From the NCBI GenBank assembly GCA_001600355.1, contig BCJU01000001.1:4030013-4094012 (forward strand): a stretch of 64,000 bases of DNA. Direction: 5' to 3'. Below are positions 1-10,954 of the stretch, in pieces. Made by a program: the position numbers and the translations under genes. Every line of letters starts with the position of its first letter. Within the stretch, counting starts at the first letter, position 1. Origin of the DNA: Meira nashicola (Eukaryota > Basidiomycota > Exobasidiomycetes > Exobasidiales > Brachybasidiaceae). The notes under the pieces were generated by a model. It was not told where the DNA came from, did not search any database, and saw only the letters and a list, made by a program, of their open reading frames with translations.

Positions 1-460
1 TGAAGATCTGTCGAATGTAACATTGAAGATCGTAGCAGTAGCTGATGATATCCAATCAGCCAAATTTGTCGTCATTTTGACGTTTGATGTTTGAAAGGAA
101 GAATGATCGTGTGCACGCTAATGTAATTTTCAAAACATCGCTTCGCAATCCAAATTCGTGTAAAATGAGCCGTGCGGGCTGCGCTTATCATCATCCTGCA
201 CGGTTGATTCAAGCTTCAAAGAAAAGAGTGGAGTTGCGTACGTAAGCAAGCAGCTTTATTAAATAACACTTTTCGCAAAGCGAGTTCGCATGCAAAATGA
301 ATGAACGCGTCGGTGTTGTTTGTTGTTGTTGCGTTTTTTGCGCTAAACGGCTGCAACTCTACAACATCTGAAATAATGCACAGCCATCAAGAAGGTACTG
401 AAAAGGTACTTCATCAATCCCTCAATACGATCACCATCTTTTCAGGAAGTCAACTGTACG
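1..460. other. intergenic region upstream of alpha-actinin
   Basis: No open frame with coding character is visible. The stretch should hold the 5' leader and promoter of the alpha-actinin gene that starts at 461. An ACGCGT hexamer (MBF/MCB-type core) lies at 305-310. A pyrimidine tract ending in cag just before 451 resembles a 3' splice site, so a 5'-UTR intron is possible, but the coding frame does not need it. Confidence 0.5.
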
Positions 461-2365
461 ATGGCATATAAAAGGGCTTCTGTTTTGGCAGGGTTGCCTG
501 ATGCAGATCGAGAATGGGAAGACGTTCAAGCGAAAACGTTTTGCAAATGGCTTAATACAAAATTGGAATCTCGCGATCTTCCACCGATGAGATCTCTTAC
601 GACTGATCTCTCAGATGGTGTCCGTTTGATCGAATTGATGGAAATTATGGGAGATACAAGCTTAGGTAGATATTACAAAAATCCAAGAATGCGTGTACAG
701 CAAGCCGAAAATGTGAACAAAGCATTGGACTTTATCAAAAGCAGAGGTGTAATCCTGACCAATGTTGGAGCAGAGGATATCGTAGACGGCAACCTTAAAT
801 TAATTCTTGGTATGATTTGGACATTAATTTTGCGTTTCACGATCGCAGATATTAGCGAAGAAGGTGTAAATGCGAAAGAAGGACTTCTGCTCTGGTGTCA
901 ACGCAAGACGGCACCATACAAAGAAGTAGACGTAAAAGACTTTACCTATTCTTGGCAATCTGGATTAGCATTTTGCGCTTTAATTCATCGTCATAGACCT
1001 GATTTACTCAATTACGACTCTCTCGACAAGACTGACGCACATGCTTGTACTCGAACTGCATTTGATGTTGCACAGCAGCATCTTGGAATTCCGCAATTAT
1101 TGGATGTTGAAGATCTTTGCGACGTCAAAAAGCCGGACGAAAGAAGTGTCATGACGTATGTTGCACAATATTTCCACGCATTCAGTAGTATGGAACAAGC
1201 TGAAGTTGTGAGTAGACGAGTAGCGAAGTTTGCAGATGTTATGCAAAGTGCATGGATGATGCAAAATGACTATGAAAGGAGAGCGAAGGAAATATTGCAT
1301 GCTATGATTGAAGTTCAAAATGCATGGACGGCTGCAACTTTTGCAGGAACATATGCTGATGCTAGAATGCAGCTCAAGAGTTTCAATGAGTATAAGGCCG
1401 GTTCAAAGCGTATTTGGGTACAAGAAAGGACAGATTTGGGAGCACTTCTGAGCAATATCCAGACAAAGTTAAAAACTTACCATCTACGAGAATGGCTACC
1501 ACTGGAAGGTTTACGTCAAGGTGATTTGGATTCGGCGTGGGCTCTACTGGCCAAATCAGAAGCATCTAGAAGTAGAAGGATTAACGCAGAGATCAGGAAT
1601 GCGAAAGATTCACTTCGTGTCCGATTTGCCAATTTAGCCAATGCTTTTGAACAAAATTTGCGTAACATCACCACTGAAATCGTCAGCCTTAGTGGAGATT
1701 TATCAGAACAGCTGGTCAATGTGCAAAGATCACAAAGTGAACTGATCCCATTACAAAATGATTTGTTGCGAGAACTACGTGAGACAGACAAAGAGTGCCA
1801 AGAGGCCAACGTGGAAGAGAATGATCATACAGTTTATACACTTGACGATCTCATCTTTGAGCTGGAATTGGTAACTACGAGCGTGGCAAAAAAGCTAGCA
1901 TTTATCGAAAATCAAATCGTCTCAAGACAGCACACCAATCTCACGCCGGCTCAATTGGAAGAATTCGAAAGCACATTCCGATACTTTGACAAGGATGCAT
2001 CAAATACGCTTACCGTGCCTGAATTAGGCGCAGCATTGGCAAGTTTGGGTATCATTTATGCCGATGAAGATGTGGAAGTGATTCATTATCAGCTAGAACA
2101 GAACTTTGGATCTGTATCGTATGACGCCTTCTTGACGTTCTTACGTGAGATCTCCGAAGATTCTACTAGTCCTGACCAATTAATCGAAGCCTTCCAAGGA
2201 CTTGCATCAGATAAGCCTTATGTTACCGAATTAGATTTACGTATGGCTTTATTGCCACAAGGATCGATCGATTACCTTGTCCAAGCAATGCCTGCTGCGC
2301 AGGTTGATGGCTTACAAGAGAATGCCTACGATTATGAGCGGTATTTGGGCAACTTGTTTACGTGA
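461..2365 (+). CDS. ain1: alpha-actinin (actin cross-linking protein)
   Basis: Single-exon gene of 634 residues. It has two calponin-homology domains (about residues 20-130 and 138-245, the actin-binding module), a coiled spectrin-type region (about 260-480) and a C-terminal EF-hand region (about 495-634). The first EF-hand keeps a plausible calcium loop near residue 509 (DKDASNTLTVPE); the second looks degenerate. The length matches the short fungal alpha-actinins, which have fewer spectrin repeats than animal forms. The known role of the family is bundling F-actin at the contractile ring and actin patches as an antiparallel dimer. The ATG at 461 lies directly before a typical short leader to CH1 and is the first in-frame ATG. 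It ends 174 bp from the convergent UreG gene. The family call is very secure; the dimer role is by homology. Confidence 0.95.
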   Translation: MAYKRASVLAGLPDADREWEDVQAKTFCKWLNTKLESRDLPPMRSLTTDLSDGVRLIELMEIMGDTSLGRYYKNPRMRVQQAENVNKALDFIKSRGVILTNVGAEDIVDGNLKLILGMIWTLILRFTIADISEEGVNAKEGLLLWCQRKTAPYKEVDVKDFTYSWQSGLAFCALIHRHRPDLLNYDSLDKTDAHACTRTAFDVAQQHLGIPQLLDVEDLCDVKKPDERSVMTYVAQYFHAFSSMEQAEVVSRRVAKFADVMQSAWMMQNDYERRAKEILHAMIEVQNAWTAATFAGTYADARMQLKSFNEYKAGSKRIWVQERTDLGALLSNIQTKLKTYHLREWLPLEGLRQGDLDSAWALLAKSEASRSRRINAEIRNAKDSLRVRFANLANAFEQNLRNITTEIVSLSGDLSEQLVNVQRSQSELIPLQNDLLRELRETDKECQEANVEENDHTVYTLDDLIFELELVTTSVAKKLAFIENQIVSRQHTNLTPAQLEEFESTFRYFDKDASNTLTVPELGAALASLGIIYADEDVEVIHYQLEQNFGSVSYDAFLTFLREISEDSTSPDQLIEAFQGLASDKPYVTELDLRMALLPQGSIDYLVQAMPAAQVDGLQENAYDYERYLGNLFT

Positions 2366-2539
2366 TGATTGAATGAAAGCTATGCTGGACTATAGCAGAC
2401 GAGTATTCGTGCAAACACTTCAATTTTCACTTTATCAATGTATTAATTCAGTCTTAGACGATTCTTCTTTTTTGAAAATTTGTACAATATGAGAATATTT
2501 GGAAAATAGCAATCTGTCAATGAATGCAGATAGATCTGA

Positions 2540-3394
2540 TTATTGAAATTCGCTAATGCTGCGACCATGACCGTCAGCTCCAGCTTGTTTTCGTGCCGAT
2601 AGGATTAAATCAATCACATCCTCCACGCCATCTCCGTGTTTGACACTGGTGAAGATTGTTGGACCTGCATCACGCATCTTTGCAGCATCCCTCTTCATCA
2701 CATCAAGAGATGCACCCACGTAGGGAGCCAAATCGATCTTGTTGATGACTAAAATATCCGATTGCGAGATACCCGGTCCACCTTTTCTTGGAACTTTATC
2801 ACCACCCGAAACATCGATAACATAAACGTGTAAATCAGCCAGCTCAGAGCTATAAGAAGCTGCCAAATTATCACCACCACTTTCTACGAATAACATTTCA
2901 CAAGCGTATTTTGCTTGAAGTTTTTCTAATGCTTCCAAATTAGAAGAAATATCTTCACGAATCGCAGCATGTGGACAACCACCTGTTTCGATGGCTTGTA
3001 CACGATCGGAAGGTGTAAGAGCACTATTACGAATCAAAAATTCTTGATCTTCTCGTGTAAAGATATCGTTCGTCACAACGCCAAGATTGAATTTTGTTCG
3101 TAAACGCTGACAAAGGCTTAATAATAATGCAGTCTTTCCCGATCCAACAGGACCTCCGATCCCTATAGTGAATGCTCTTTCTTTCCAATCTCTTGTTGAA
3201 TAATTTGGTACATCCCTTTCGGCAAATTTACCTGCATTTTCCATTATCTCATGTGTATGTCCATGTTCGTTTGCTGGCGTTGAATGTGAATGAGAATGTT
3301 CTGCGCCTCCATCGTGTGAATGAGTGTGATTTGCTGCATTAGTCGTTGTTTGACCTGGTGCAAGTTGGAAATCGCAAACTTGATTAGTAGACAT
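2540..3394 (-). CDS. ureG: urease accessory GTPase UreG
   Basis: Read on the minus strand as 284 residues. It is a SIMIBI-class GTPase that delivers nickel to apo-urease with UreD and UreF. The P-loop [12 protein letters not shown] sits near residue 78; an ESGGDN motif and the NKIDL guanine-specificity motif follow, as in UreG. The N-terminus carries a histidine-rich stretch (about residues 19-50, repeated HSHSH and HGHTH), a typical nickel-binding leader in eukaryotic UreG. The frame stays open upstream to 3589 but only with a GTG codon and non-conserved sequence, and that extension would run into the divergent DcpS gene; the first ATG is at 3394, followed by the His-rich region, so I start there. 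No urease structural gene is in this window. Confidence 0.93.
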   Translation of the reverse strand: MSTNQVCDFQLAPGQTTTNAANHTHSHDGGAEHSHSHSTPANEHGHTHEIMENAGKFAERDVPNYSTRDWKERAFTIGIGGPVGSGKTALLLSLCQRLRTKFNLGVVTNDIFTREDQEFLIRNSALTPSDRVQAIETGGCPHAAIREDISSNLEALEKLQAKYACEMLFVESGGDNLAASYSSELADLHVYVIDVSGGDKVPRKGGPGISQSDILVINKIDLAPYVGASLDVMKRDAAKMRDAGPTIFTSVKHGDGVEDVIDLILSARKQAGADGHGRSISEFQ

Positions 3395-3607
3395 TGTGTT
3401 AGGTGGTAGTGATGAGCAAGATGATCGATTCTCGAACTGTACAGCAAAACAAGGCACTTCTGCCAAGAAAACTTTATTTTTACGCAAAAATATTATGTTA
3501 AGGGACCGTGCGAGTGGGAAACAGGAAGAATGTGTAGCATCACTTAGCGTATTAAATTTTTTGATGCTTTCTTCTTGATTCACAACCACCTTGAAATTCC
3601 CGAAAGA

Positions 3608-4666
3608 ATGTCACCGCAAGCAGATTTGCAAAGTAAAACAGACGCTTCCAAGCTTTTGAATGACTTCAAGCTCATTCGTGTGCTCAATGAAGATGCAAGA
3701 AGCAAAAGTGCAATCTTACTTGGACAATTTCCTAGTGGCGATTTTGGATCAGAACAAGCAATCGTAATTATGGAAAAGACGCATTTTCCCAATTCGTTTT
3801 TCGAAAATTTGTCAACTGGCTCAAATGCTACAGAAAATGGCAAAGAGTCCTCAAGCTTATCAAATTTCAAGAGTTTAGGTTCGAATGACGTCTACCATTG
3901 GGTTCTTGGTTGGATGGCCTCGCCAGATGCTGTTTCAAGTGATGTTAGCGATGCATCTGTTGATGCGCACGTCAAATTGACAATCATTCGTCCAGCAACG
4001 GAGGCACACATTATCAAGTACACTGAACAAGAGAAGTTCATGGTAACAGAAACACCAGAAACGTATGCTGGATTGGTCGAGCCTTGGATCAAAAATCAAC
4101 CTGTTGAACGTATTCAATGGGTTTACAATATCCTTGAAAAGAAAAAAGAGGCAGATACGATTTTGTTTGAACGTCAAGGTAACTCTGACGGATTCATCAT
4201 CTTGCCTGATTTGAAATGGGATCAAAAAACGTTATCCTCTCTCTATCTCGTTGCCATCGTTCATGATCGTTCACTTCGTTCATTGCGAGATTTGAAGAAG
4301 GAACACGTTCCGCTTTTACGTTCAATCATGCAAGAAGGTCAACGTGTAGCAAATGAGAAATTTGGACTTGGGAAAGTTGAGAATCAAACTACTGCTGTTC
4401 CTAGCAAGTTACGCTGCTTTCTTCACTATCAACCAACCTATTACCATTTACATGTTCACTTACTCTCATCCGATTACACTTCTCACCCTGGTGCTCTGGT
4501 AGGTCAAGCACATCTTTTAGATGATGTTATTGACTTATTGGAAATGGATGTAGACTTCAAGAAACGTACGTTCACATACTCTTTGGGTAGCCGAAGCCCT
4601 TTGCTAGCCTTATTGCAAGATCAATCTGGTGATCGTCCAGCAAAGGTTGCCAAATTGACACAATAG
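3608..4666 (+). CDS. DCS1: scavenger mRNA-decapping enzyme DcpS (HIT family)
   Basis: 352 residues. It hydrolyses the m7GpppN cap remnants left by 3'-5' mRNA decay, releasing m7GMP. The N-terminal swapped dimer domain is followed by a DcpS-type core with ILPDLKWD near residue 200 and the histidine triad [11 protein letters not shown], with the three histidines at about residues 280, 282 and 284. The trailing [20 protein letters not shown] is strongly DcpS-like. The open frame reaches 3575, but that codon is TTG; the first ATG is at 3608. It shares a 213-bp divergent promoter with UreG and ends 113 bp from the convergent transporter gene. The call is secure. Confidence 0.95.
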   Translation: MSPQADLQSKTDASKLLNDFKLIRVLNEDARSKSAILLGQFPSGDFGSEQAIVIMEKTHFPNSFFENLSTGSNATENGKESSSLSNFKSLGSNDVYHWVLGWMASPDAVSSDVSDASVDAHVKLTIIRPATEAHIIKYTEQEKFMVTETPETYAGLVEPWIKNQPVERIQWVYNILEKKKEADTILFERQGNSDGFIILPDLKWDQKTLSSLYLVAIVHDRSLRSLRDLKKEHVPLLRSIMQEGQRVANEKFGLGKVENQTTAVPSKLRCFLHYQPTYYHLHVHLLSSDYTSHPGALVGQAHLLDDVIDLLEMDVDFKKRTFTYSLGSRSPLLALLQDQSGDRPAKVAKLTQ

Positions 4667-4779
4667 ACATAACAAAACAACCCCTTTCATATCAATTATG
4701 TATTATAGATATACCCTATAATTTACCTCAACATTGAGGTTTTTGTATAAAATGTATAATAATGAATAGCATTTATTCA

Positions 4780-7155
4780 TCACCATCCTCCGTGTCGTAA
4801 ATCTAAAGCTCCTAAAACGATAAGTGAAACACCTAAAGGTAAAATACCAGCTAAAACGATTATATCTTGATAAATTCTTCTTCCTCGCGTTCTTTTTTGC
4901 AATTCACGTTCTTTTCTAGCCAGTAATATTCTCGTTGCTTCATCTGTTTCTTGTGTACGATGATGAACGGATGTATTACCATTCCGTGCTCCTCCGTTCA
5001 AGTCTTCTTCATTTCGATGTGATGGTATCTCGTCATTCTCTGAAGCTTGAGCAAGACTATGACGGAAAGCACTAGGAGAAGGCACTTCATCAGCATCTTC
5101 TGCATCTTGACCGTCTAGCAAAGGTTGTCGTTCAGCAGAATCAAGGGATCCATTTTGCGCTGTTCGTCCTCCTCTGCGCCATTTATTAACGGCAAGTACA
5201 CTTTGTGGTCCCAAAAACCAAGCAGATGCTTGACGTGCCATATCAGCAGCAAAAGGTGGTAAAATTGCTCTTGGTTGACGAATATGAAATAAAATAATCC
5301 AAACAAAAGCAGGTAAAACAAATCCAACACCTGCTCCCATCAATCCTAAAACTTCTTGAGCTCTTGTAAAATTTGCTTGAACTGCTGCATCATCAGGATC
5401 ATTCTTTTGTCCTTTGCGTAAATGTATACCTCCAACACCACTCCAATAAGCTGTTACTGCTGTTATTGCCCATAATAAAACACCTGCTAAAGCATCTTTT
5501 GCAGGTCTAGTCCACTTTTTGCCTAAAAAGGATTTCTTTCTCCTTTGTGATGCATTTGGCGTTGTGCCTACAGTTACTTGAGCGCTGGATGAACTAGCAG
5601 AAATAGTTCGATCTCCCTCATTTTCATCTGTGTCCTGCTCTCCAGTCCTTTTGGAAGTTTTGAATGGGTTCAAATTGAATAAGAATAACAACCTAGACCA
5701 AGCCGAACGAACGGTAACGAGGCAAAGAGCTAAATGCGATATAAGAATTGCAATGAACAAAATACGAGCCAAGTTAAGGTTGTCGGTCAAGGGTAATGTT
5801 GTGAACAGATTAGGATGAATTTCAACACCTAATCTTTTCCCCATCCCTTGTGTTCCTACACCTATCCCAAAACCGATTGCTAATCCGATTGCAGCAACTG
5901 TTTGTGCTGCTTGTGCACCTAGAAATGCTTTCACATTGCTGCCAGACATGCCTGTCCTACGTAAACTTCTATTATGAGCGATAATTTGTAATGGAGAAGC
6001 ACTTAGACTTAAAAGTGGTAAAAGTGAAAAAGGCGCCCAAACTGAAGGTGGATGTAAAGGATTCATTTGTGGTGACTTTATCGGAAAATGCGGCTCGGAT
6101 GTTGGTGTTTGTTGGTATACGTATGTTAATAAAATGGCAAGTGTGCAAGGATAAAATAGCACAGCAAGCGTTGTCGAGAGTCGAATTAAATTTCTCTTTG
6201 CTAATGGGTAAATGACGAGTGGTGTTGTGATAAGTCCTCCAACTACGATTGTGACGAATAATCTGTTATGAAGTGGTATACCTCGAGGCGAATAATGGAA
6301 AAGGACTTGAAGTAACAAATCTGCAAGAGCGAAATAGGCTACAACTGCAGTACCCGTTGCATAGCATGCCAATAACAAACCTGATATAGCTCTGCCAATA
6401 TTTCCTTTCCATCTAGTATTTCTTCCAAAGCTTGCTGCAGTAATTGCTTCAATATTTGCTCCTCCAACGTATCGACCTAAAACGACCCAAAGGCCACCAC
6501 CTGCTCCAGCTAAAGCGGCAACAACTACTAAACCAACAATACCCAACGTGATCCCTGTCCGATCAAAGAATGCCGGCATACTCAGCAATACTGCCGGATT
6601 CAAGCTTGCACTGAATAAGTTTGCAGTCACATGTGGAGCTGAAAGACTTGCTTGTGCTGATGGACTTTTAGTGATCTTTACAAGCCATGTTCGTAAAATA
6701 GATGATGTTGGTCGTAAAGAATTAAGGTAAGATCGATCATCCGCATTACTTCTTAGATGCGGTAAGCGTGGTCTTGCATAATTTCGAACTGCATGATGAT
6801 GATCATCTTCATCATCACTATCATCCCAAGCTGCACGTCCAACATTAATCGTCGTTAAAGGTTCTTCATCATCGTAATCGTCATCATCTTCATCATCATT
6901 TCCATTTCTTCCATCAATCGTTTGTGCATCAGTAGTAGTACCATGATTCATTCCACGAACTGTTGTTGATCCTTCATCTTCACCTTCATCATCATCAACA
7001 TGTAAAACAGTTCTTTGTAATAATATTTGTGATCGAACTGAACCTGGTGGACTACGTTGTGCTAATATTTTCGTATCTTGAGGTTCTACCGTACTTCTTC
7101 TTGCCAAAGCACCATCCACATCCGCCATAGAAGCAGAAGGGGGAGGAGTAGACAT
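4780..7155 (-). CDS. multi-pass membrane protein, probable amino acid/auxin permease family transporter
   Basis: 791 residues from the ATG at 7155 (the upstream extension to 7230 has only a TTG start). The first ~180 residues are hydrophilic, with Asp/Glu-rich and poly-Asp stretches. About ten hydrophobic segments follow between residue ~200 and the C-terminus, with a long charged loop near residues 500-560 and another Ser/Glu-rich loop near 660-740 before the last membrane segment. The order and character of the helices, including a central segment rich in Pro and Ser followed by a His-Asn pair, recall vacuolar AVT/SLC38-type amino acid transporters (AAAP). The first-helix signature of that family is poorly preserved, so substrate and membrane remain inference. 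An acidic N-terminal tail fits a vacuolar transporter. Confidence 0.6.
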   Translation of the reverse strand: MSTPPPSASMADVDGALARRSTVEPQDTKILAQRSPPGSVRSQILLQRTVLHVDDDEGEDEGSTTVRGMNHGTTTDAQTIDGRNGNDDEDDDDYDDEEPLTTINVGRAAWDDSDDEDDHHHAVRNYARPRLPHLRSNADDRSYLNSLRPTSSILRTWLVKITKSPSAQASLSAPHVTANLFSASLNPAVLLSMPAFFDRTGITLGIVGLVVVAALAGAGGGLWVVLGRYVGGANIEAITAASFGRNTRWKGNIGRAISGLLLACYATGTAVVAYFALADLLLQVLFHYSPRGIPLHNRLFVTIVVGGLITTPLVIYPLAKRNLIRLSTTLAVLFYPCTLAILLTYVYQQTPTSEPHFPIKSPQMNPLHPPSVWAPFSLLPLLSLSASPLQIIAHNRSLRRTGMSGSNVKAFLGAQAAQTVAAIGLAIGFGIGVGTQGMGKRLGVEIHPNLFTTLPLTDNLNLARILFIAILISHLALCLVTVRSAWSRLLFLFNLNPFKTSKRTGEQDTDENEGDRTISASSSSAQVTVGTTPNASQRRKKSFLGKKWTRPAKDALAGVLLWAITAVTAYWSGVGGIHLRKGQKNDPDDAAVQANFTRAQEVLGLMGAGVGFVLPAFVWIILFHIRQPRAILPPFAADMARQASAWFLGPQSVLAVNKWRRGGRTAQNGSLDSAERQPLLDGQDAEDADEVPSPSAFRHSLAQASENDEIPSHRNEEDLNGGARNGNTSVHHRTQETDEATRILLARKERELQKRTRGRRIYQDIIVLAGILPLGVSLIVLGALDLRHGGW

Positions 7156-7446
7156 TTGAAGTGATAGAGAGGGGAAAATGCAAGATATGGAAGTATAAAT
7201 GAAACAAATACCCTTTAATAATAACCCCAAATATCAGTTACTCTGCGTACGTTTTAAAGGGGTGGGTGGATTAAATAAAAAGACTTGCATTAGGCCACAG
7301 TGAGCCGCGGGTAATTTTTCGTGTTCGATTTGCTCCACAAAAGAAAAAAAAAGATGCTTTAGCGCTCTTGCATTATCTAGAAATTAAGGCACGCATGCAG
7401 GGATTCTAATTTTTTAACTTGTTCTTCCATTCCATACTATCAAACA

Positions 7447-8097
7447 ATGTTCCCATCACGGATAGGTTCATCAAAGAAATACCCTTCATCGTCTTCCTCA
7501 TCCAGCACACAAGCGAAGAAATGTCAAAAATGCTTAAAAGAAGGACATGCAACATATGAGTGCAAAAATACTAGAGCATATACGAGTAGGCCAACTAGAA
7601 GTGAGGCTTTCATCGATCCGAAAACGCAAAAACGAATGCGTGAACAAACACAAAATATTCGTGTGCCTGATGAATTTGTAAAAGGCAAGGAAAAAGAAAA
7701 GGAAAAGGGAGATGAGAGACATACAAAAAATCACAAGAGAAGAAGGTCACCTTCGGTTTCATCATATACCTCTTCCTCATATTCAAGTAGCAGTTACACT
7801 TCTTCGGGCTATAGTTCAAGATCAATCTCCAGGTCCAGGTCCAGATCGCCTGATAGGAGGACAAGTACAATAAAGAAAAGGCGGCGTTCAAATTCTCCAC
7901 AAGTTCGCTCTATTTCGAGATCTCGATCGCGGTCTTTCACGCGGTCCAAATCGCCCTTGAATTCCCGATCACAAGCGTCATCAATTTCTCCATCGAGGTC
8001 AAGAACGGCGGAACGATCATTATCTCACTCTAGGTCCATATCGCGTTCATTATCACGTTCTATGTCTCCTGTCGTCCTTACTCGAAGGAGATCATGA
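7447..8097 (+). CDS. CCHC zinc-knuckle protein with RS-rich tail (ZCCHC10-like)
   Basis: 216 residues. A Ser-rich leader is followed by one zinc knuckle at about residues 26-39, CQKCLKEGHATYEC (CX2CX4HX4C), and the flanking KNTRAYTSRPTR segment is characteristic of the ZCCHC10 zinc-knuckle family. A Lys/Glu-rich linker (about 75-95) leads into a long Arg-Ser dipeptide-rich tail to the C-terminus, the kind of domain that SR splicing factors use for protein contacts and that SR kinases phosphorylate. A nuclear RNA-binding role is therefore likely but inferred. It is divergent from the transporter gene (291 bp between starts) and convergent with the next gene. Confidence 0.8.
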   Translation: MFPSRIGSSKKYPSSSSSSSTQAKKCQKCLKEGHATYECKNTRAYTSRPTRSEAFIDPKTQKRMREQTQNIRVPDEFVKGKEKEKEKGDERHTKNHKRRRSPSVSSYTSSSYSSSSYTSSGYSSRSISRSRSRSPDRRTSTIKKRRRSNSPQVRSISRSRSRSFTRSKSPLNSRSQASSISPSRSRTAERSLSHSRSISRSLSRSMSPVVLTRRRS

Positions 8098-8337
8098 ATT
8101 AATAACTTTATAATCATGACATTGAGACCTACAAGATATGCAACTGTAATATACAAGTATGCCTTGAATCCAAAAGCTAACAAGGGCTCAGCTCGGACAA
8201 TGACAAAGAAAACCAAGCGAAAGGACAGCGTGTAAGAAAAATAATGTTAAGAAAAGTATGAACAGAAAAGGGAAAATTTGAAATACGATCCATCTCCTAG
8301 GCTGATTGACGAGGAGCTTGCCTGATTGTAATAGTAT

Positions 8338-8976
8338 TCACACCAAGAGTGCTTTGAATGTTCCGACCAACTTTTTCAAAATTGGTTTTTGTCTCTCAGC
8401 TTCTTGCCAAGTTGCTTGAAAGATTTTACTTGCATCATCACGTAATGCACTTCTCAATTTCCATGCAGCTTCACAATCATACTTTTGCTTTGAGAGAATG
8501 GCAAGCGAGGTAGAAGACGTTGATGAAGAAGTACAAACCAAAGAAAGGCATTCAGATGATACGCTTCCAGAATGTGAACGTGATAACGAATTTAACGAGC
8601 TTACCGATGCATCCAAATCTTCCAAATCATGATGTTTAGAAGTTGAAAGGTTTGGGTTATCACCTTCTTCTTCAACGTAATGATAGCTGAATAATGGTGA
8701 AGCTTTGAAGCTAGTAATTGGCGTTTCACAATACATGCTTGCTGTTTGTGAACCCTCTGAGCTGTCGTTCGCACTATCGTGATCTGCCATGACGAGAAAT
8801 GACAATTGCGGCAATGCAATCTTTGAATCGTTTGTGATCAGACTATGCTTTCTTCCACGATTTGGACTCAAAGGAGGAGAATTGACTTCATTCTGTGACG
8901 TTGAAGCTTCAGTATTGATGAAAACGTTTTTGGGATTGTTGAATGATTCATCTAGACCGCTTGAATTGCTGAACAT
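8338..8976 (-). CDS. serine-rich hypothetical protein
   Basis: 212 residues from the first in-frame ATG at 8976; the frame is open further to 9018, but that codon is GTG, so an upstream exon is possible. I do not recognise a family. The protein is rich in Ser, Thr and Asn, with phosphorylation-type sites (NSPPLSPNRGRKHS near residue 35) and a long serine-rich stretch near 120-155. The C-terminal ~50 residues are different: a charged amphipathic segment with conserved-looking aromatic residues (AAWKLRSALRDDASKIFQAT), probably helical. No signal peptide or membrane segment is seen. The regular codon use and the length of the frame support a real gene; function is unknown. Confidence 0.6.
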   Translation of the reverse strand: MFSNSSGLDESFNNPKNVFINTEASTSQNEVNSPPLSPNRGRKHSLITNDSKIALPQLSFLVMADHDSANDSSEGSQTASMYCETPITSFKASPLFSYHYVEEEGDNPNLSTSKHHDLEDLDASVSSLNSLSRSHSGSVSSECLSLVCTSSSTSSTSLAILSKQKYDCEAAWKLRSALRDDASKIFQATWQEAERQKPILKKLVGTFKALLV

Positions 8977-10954
8977 GGCTTTTAGATTACTTTTTTGAAT
9001 TTGACCTTTGCTTGACACTAATATTGACGAGTAGATGCAATGATGTAGGAAGGAAAATAAATAATCATCAAATTGCTCGACCTTGAAGCAAGAATGGTTG
9101 CTAGAGAAGGAGGTGGGAAAAATAAAAGACCCAACAAAGGAGGTTGATATAGTATATCCTACGCACGCATATGAATTAATGCGTATGCACTCAATAGTCT
9201 ATGCACACGCAGGGTTTTTTCTTTTTCTTTTGCGTGTGCTTTGCTGTTCTGTATCTACTCTTTTTTCCTTGCCATGTAGCCGCGGTAGATTCAAAACGTT
9301 GGTCACTCGGAGTGAATTCATGCGTATTTTGAAGGGCGCAACAAAAAAAAAGTTATTGTTGATACGGGTGGAAAAAAGATAAAAGCCTCATTTGATCGAG
9401 AAAAAAAAAGAGAAACGGGGTGTTCTCTCTCAATTGCCAAGCAGATAAAGGCAGTGTCTTTTTTGTCTTGGTTTGAATTTTTTGTTGTAATTTTTCAATT
9501 TCAATCTTTTCGATTTATCACTTTAATTACGGTATTTCGTCATTACCGTAAAAACACAAATGTGGCGCAATCGGTAGTTGTAGAATTGATTTTTAGCAAA
9601 GGCGGAGTGCTTTTCCACGCCTTTTTCCAATCCCCCTCTTCTTCTTTTTTTGCTTGACTTATTCTTGTGCGAAAATTGAACAGAGCGGATCAATCCCCTT
9701 TTTTATTTAAATGCATACATAAAGCTTGGTATCCCGCTTTTTGCTCCCTCTTTCCATCTACGACCTTCTAAAAGAGTAAAAATAATATTTTAATCGTCCA
9801 TGACCGATTTGTATCTCGTTGTCATCCCTGGCTAAATTTGTCAAGGTTGGGCGTAGCCAGCATAGCTTCTTCTCTTGGCCTAGCAAAGCTGTGCCTTTTG
9901 TCCCCAGCTAATCGGAACGGAAAACACTTGGCCTTTCTTTTCGTGCTCCGACGGTTGTTGAACATACAAAGGAAGAAAGAGTTGATGTGACGCGTGGGTA
10001 CAAAACTTTACTTCCGTGCGTTTCATCAATTCGTTCTAATTCTTTTCCCTTTGTATTGATCCTAGGCAAGCAAGCCGCTTTAAGTAAGTACTTTGGTGGA
10101 ATCTGAGTTTGAAAAAAGATTCTCATTCCCACGAAATCTGATCTATTTGATCATTATCTTGCCCGCTAATCAAAAATATTTTATTCTCAGCAACAAATCG
10201 CGGCTTAATTGACTTCAAATAGGTGCATTCATCCATCTTCACAGCGCATATGGCGCAATTTTGTTCCCAAGGCTTTATCTTTTCGTTTTTTCAATAATGA
10301 CAGTCCGACTCGACAACTCTTTCCACTGTTCCAAAAATGTTCGACATCATGTGCATACACTAAAATCAATCTTGAATGGACGTACACGGTTTAAATTTTT
10401 GGTGAGCCAGCGTAATTTTTAAGCAAAATGATAAAGCCTACAAACACATATAATCGATCATAAAGCGAAAGGAAATAGACTTTCCTGGCACAGCTATATG
10501 CAGTATGGTCATGATGCACTTAGTGAAAGTCATGAACGGCGCGGAATCTACGAAGAGCTAACAACCAAATGGTTGTGCCATTACGTGTATCTAGCAAATA
10601 AGAACCATCCCAATTTAAAACTCAAGCTGAACATGTGCTGAATAAGAATTGAGCTCCATCACCATTATGATGGTAAAAATAGGATTAACGGCATTGTTCT
10701 TTTTAGGCCTGCGATAAAAATCTAATCGTGGACCATAACTCTATTTTTACACAAAGTCAGAATAGTGCTTGCTGCAATACCGCACTTGTTCAGTCTACCC
10801 CAGTCGTTCGTACGAGAGACAGTTAGTGTGATTTTTTGACGCGTGCATTCATTCGAACAACACATATTCTTCTTGCCTTGGTTCAATCAAACCATCAACT
10901 CTCTTTATAAACATTGTCCGAGGCAACCTTGTTCTCACGTTAATCAATCAACAA
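8977..10954. other. long gene-free divergent intergenic region
   Basis: Almost 2 kb without a convincing coding frame; the short frames present have no family likeness and biased composition. The sequence is AT-rich with poly-T and poly-A runs, CG-containing patches and two ACGCGT hexamers (9990-9995 and 10839-10844). A stretch at 9561-9577 (tgtggcgcaatcggtag) looks like the D-arm of a tRNA, but no anticodon arm or T-arm follows. A TATAAA box at 10906-10911 lies 44 bp before the thioesterase ATG. An unannotated non-coding RNA cannot be excluded. Confidence 0.5.

Noticed and set aside
3395..3589. Longer UreG N-terminus
   Set aside because: The upstream frame begins with GTG, not ATG, is not UreG-like, and overlaps the divergent DcpS leader region.
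9561..9577. tRNA-like D-arm sequence
   Set aside because: No anticodon stem, T-loop or acceptor pairing follows within normal distance, so I do not call a tRNA gene.
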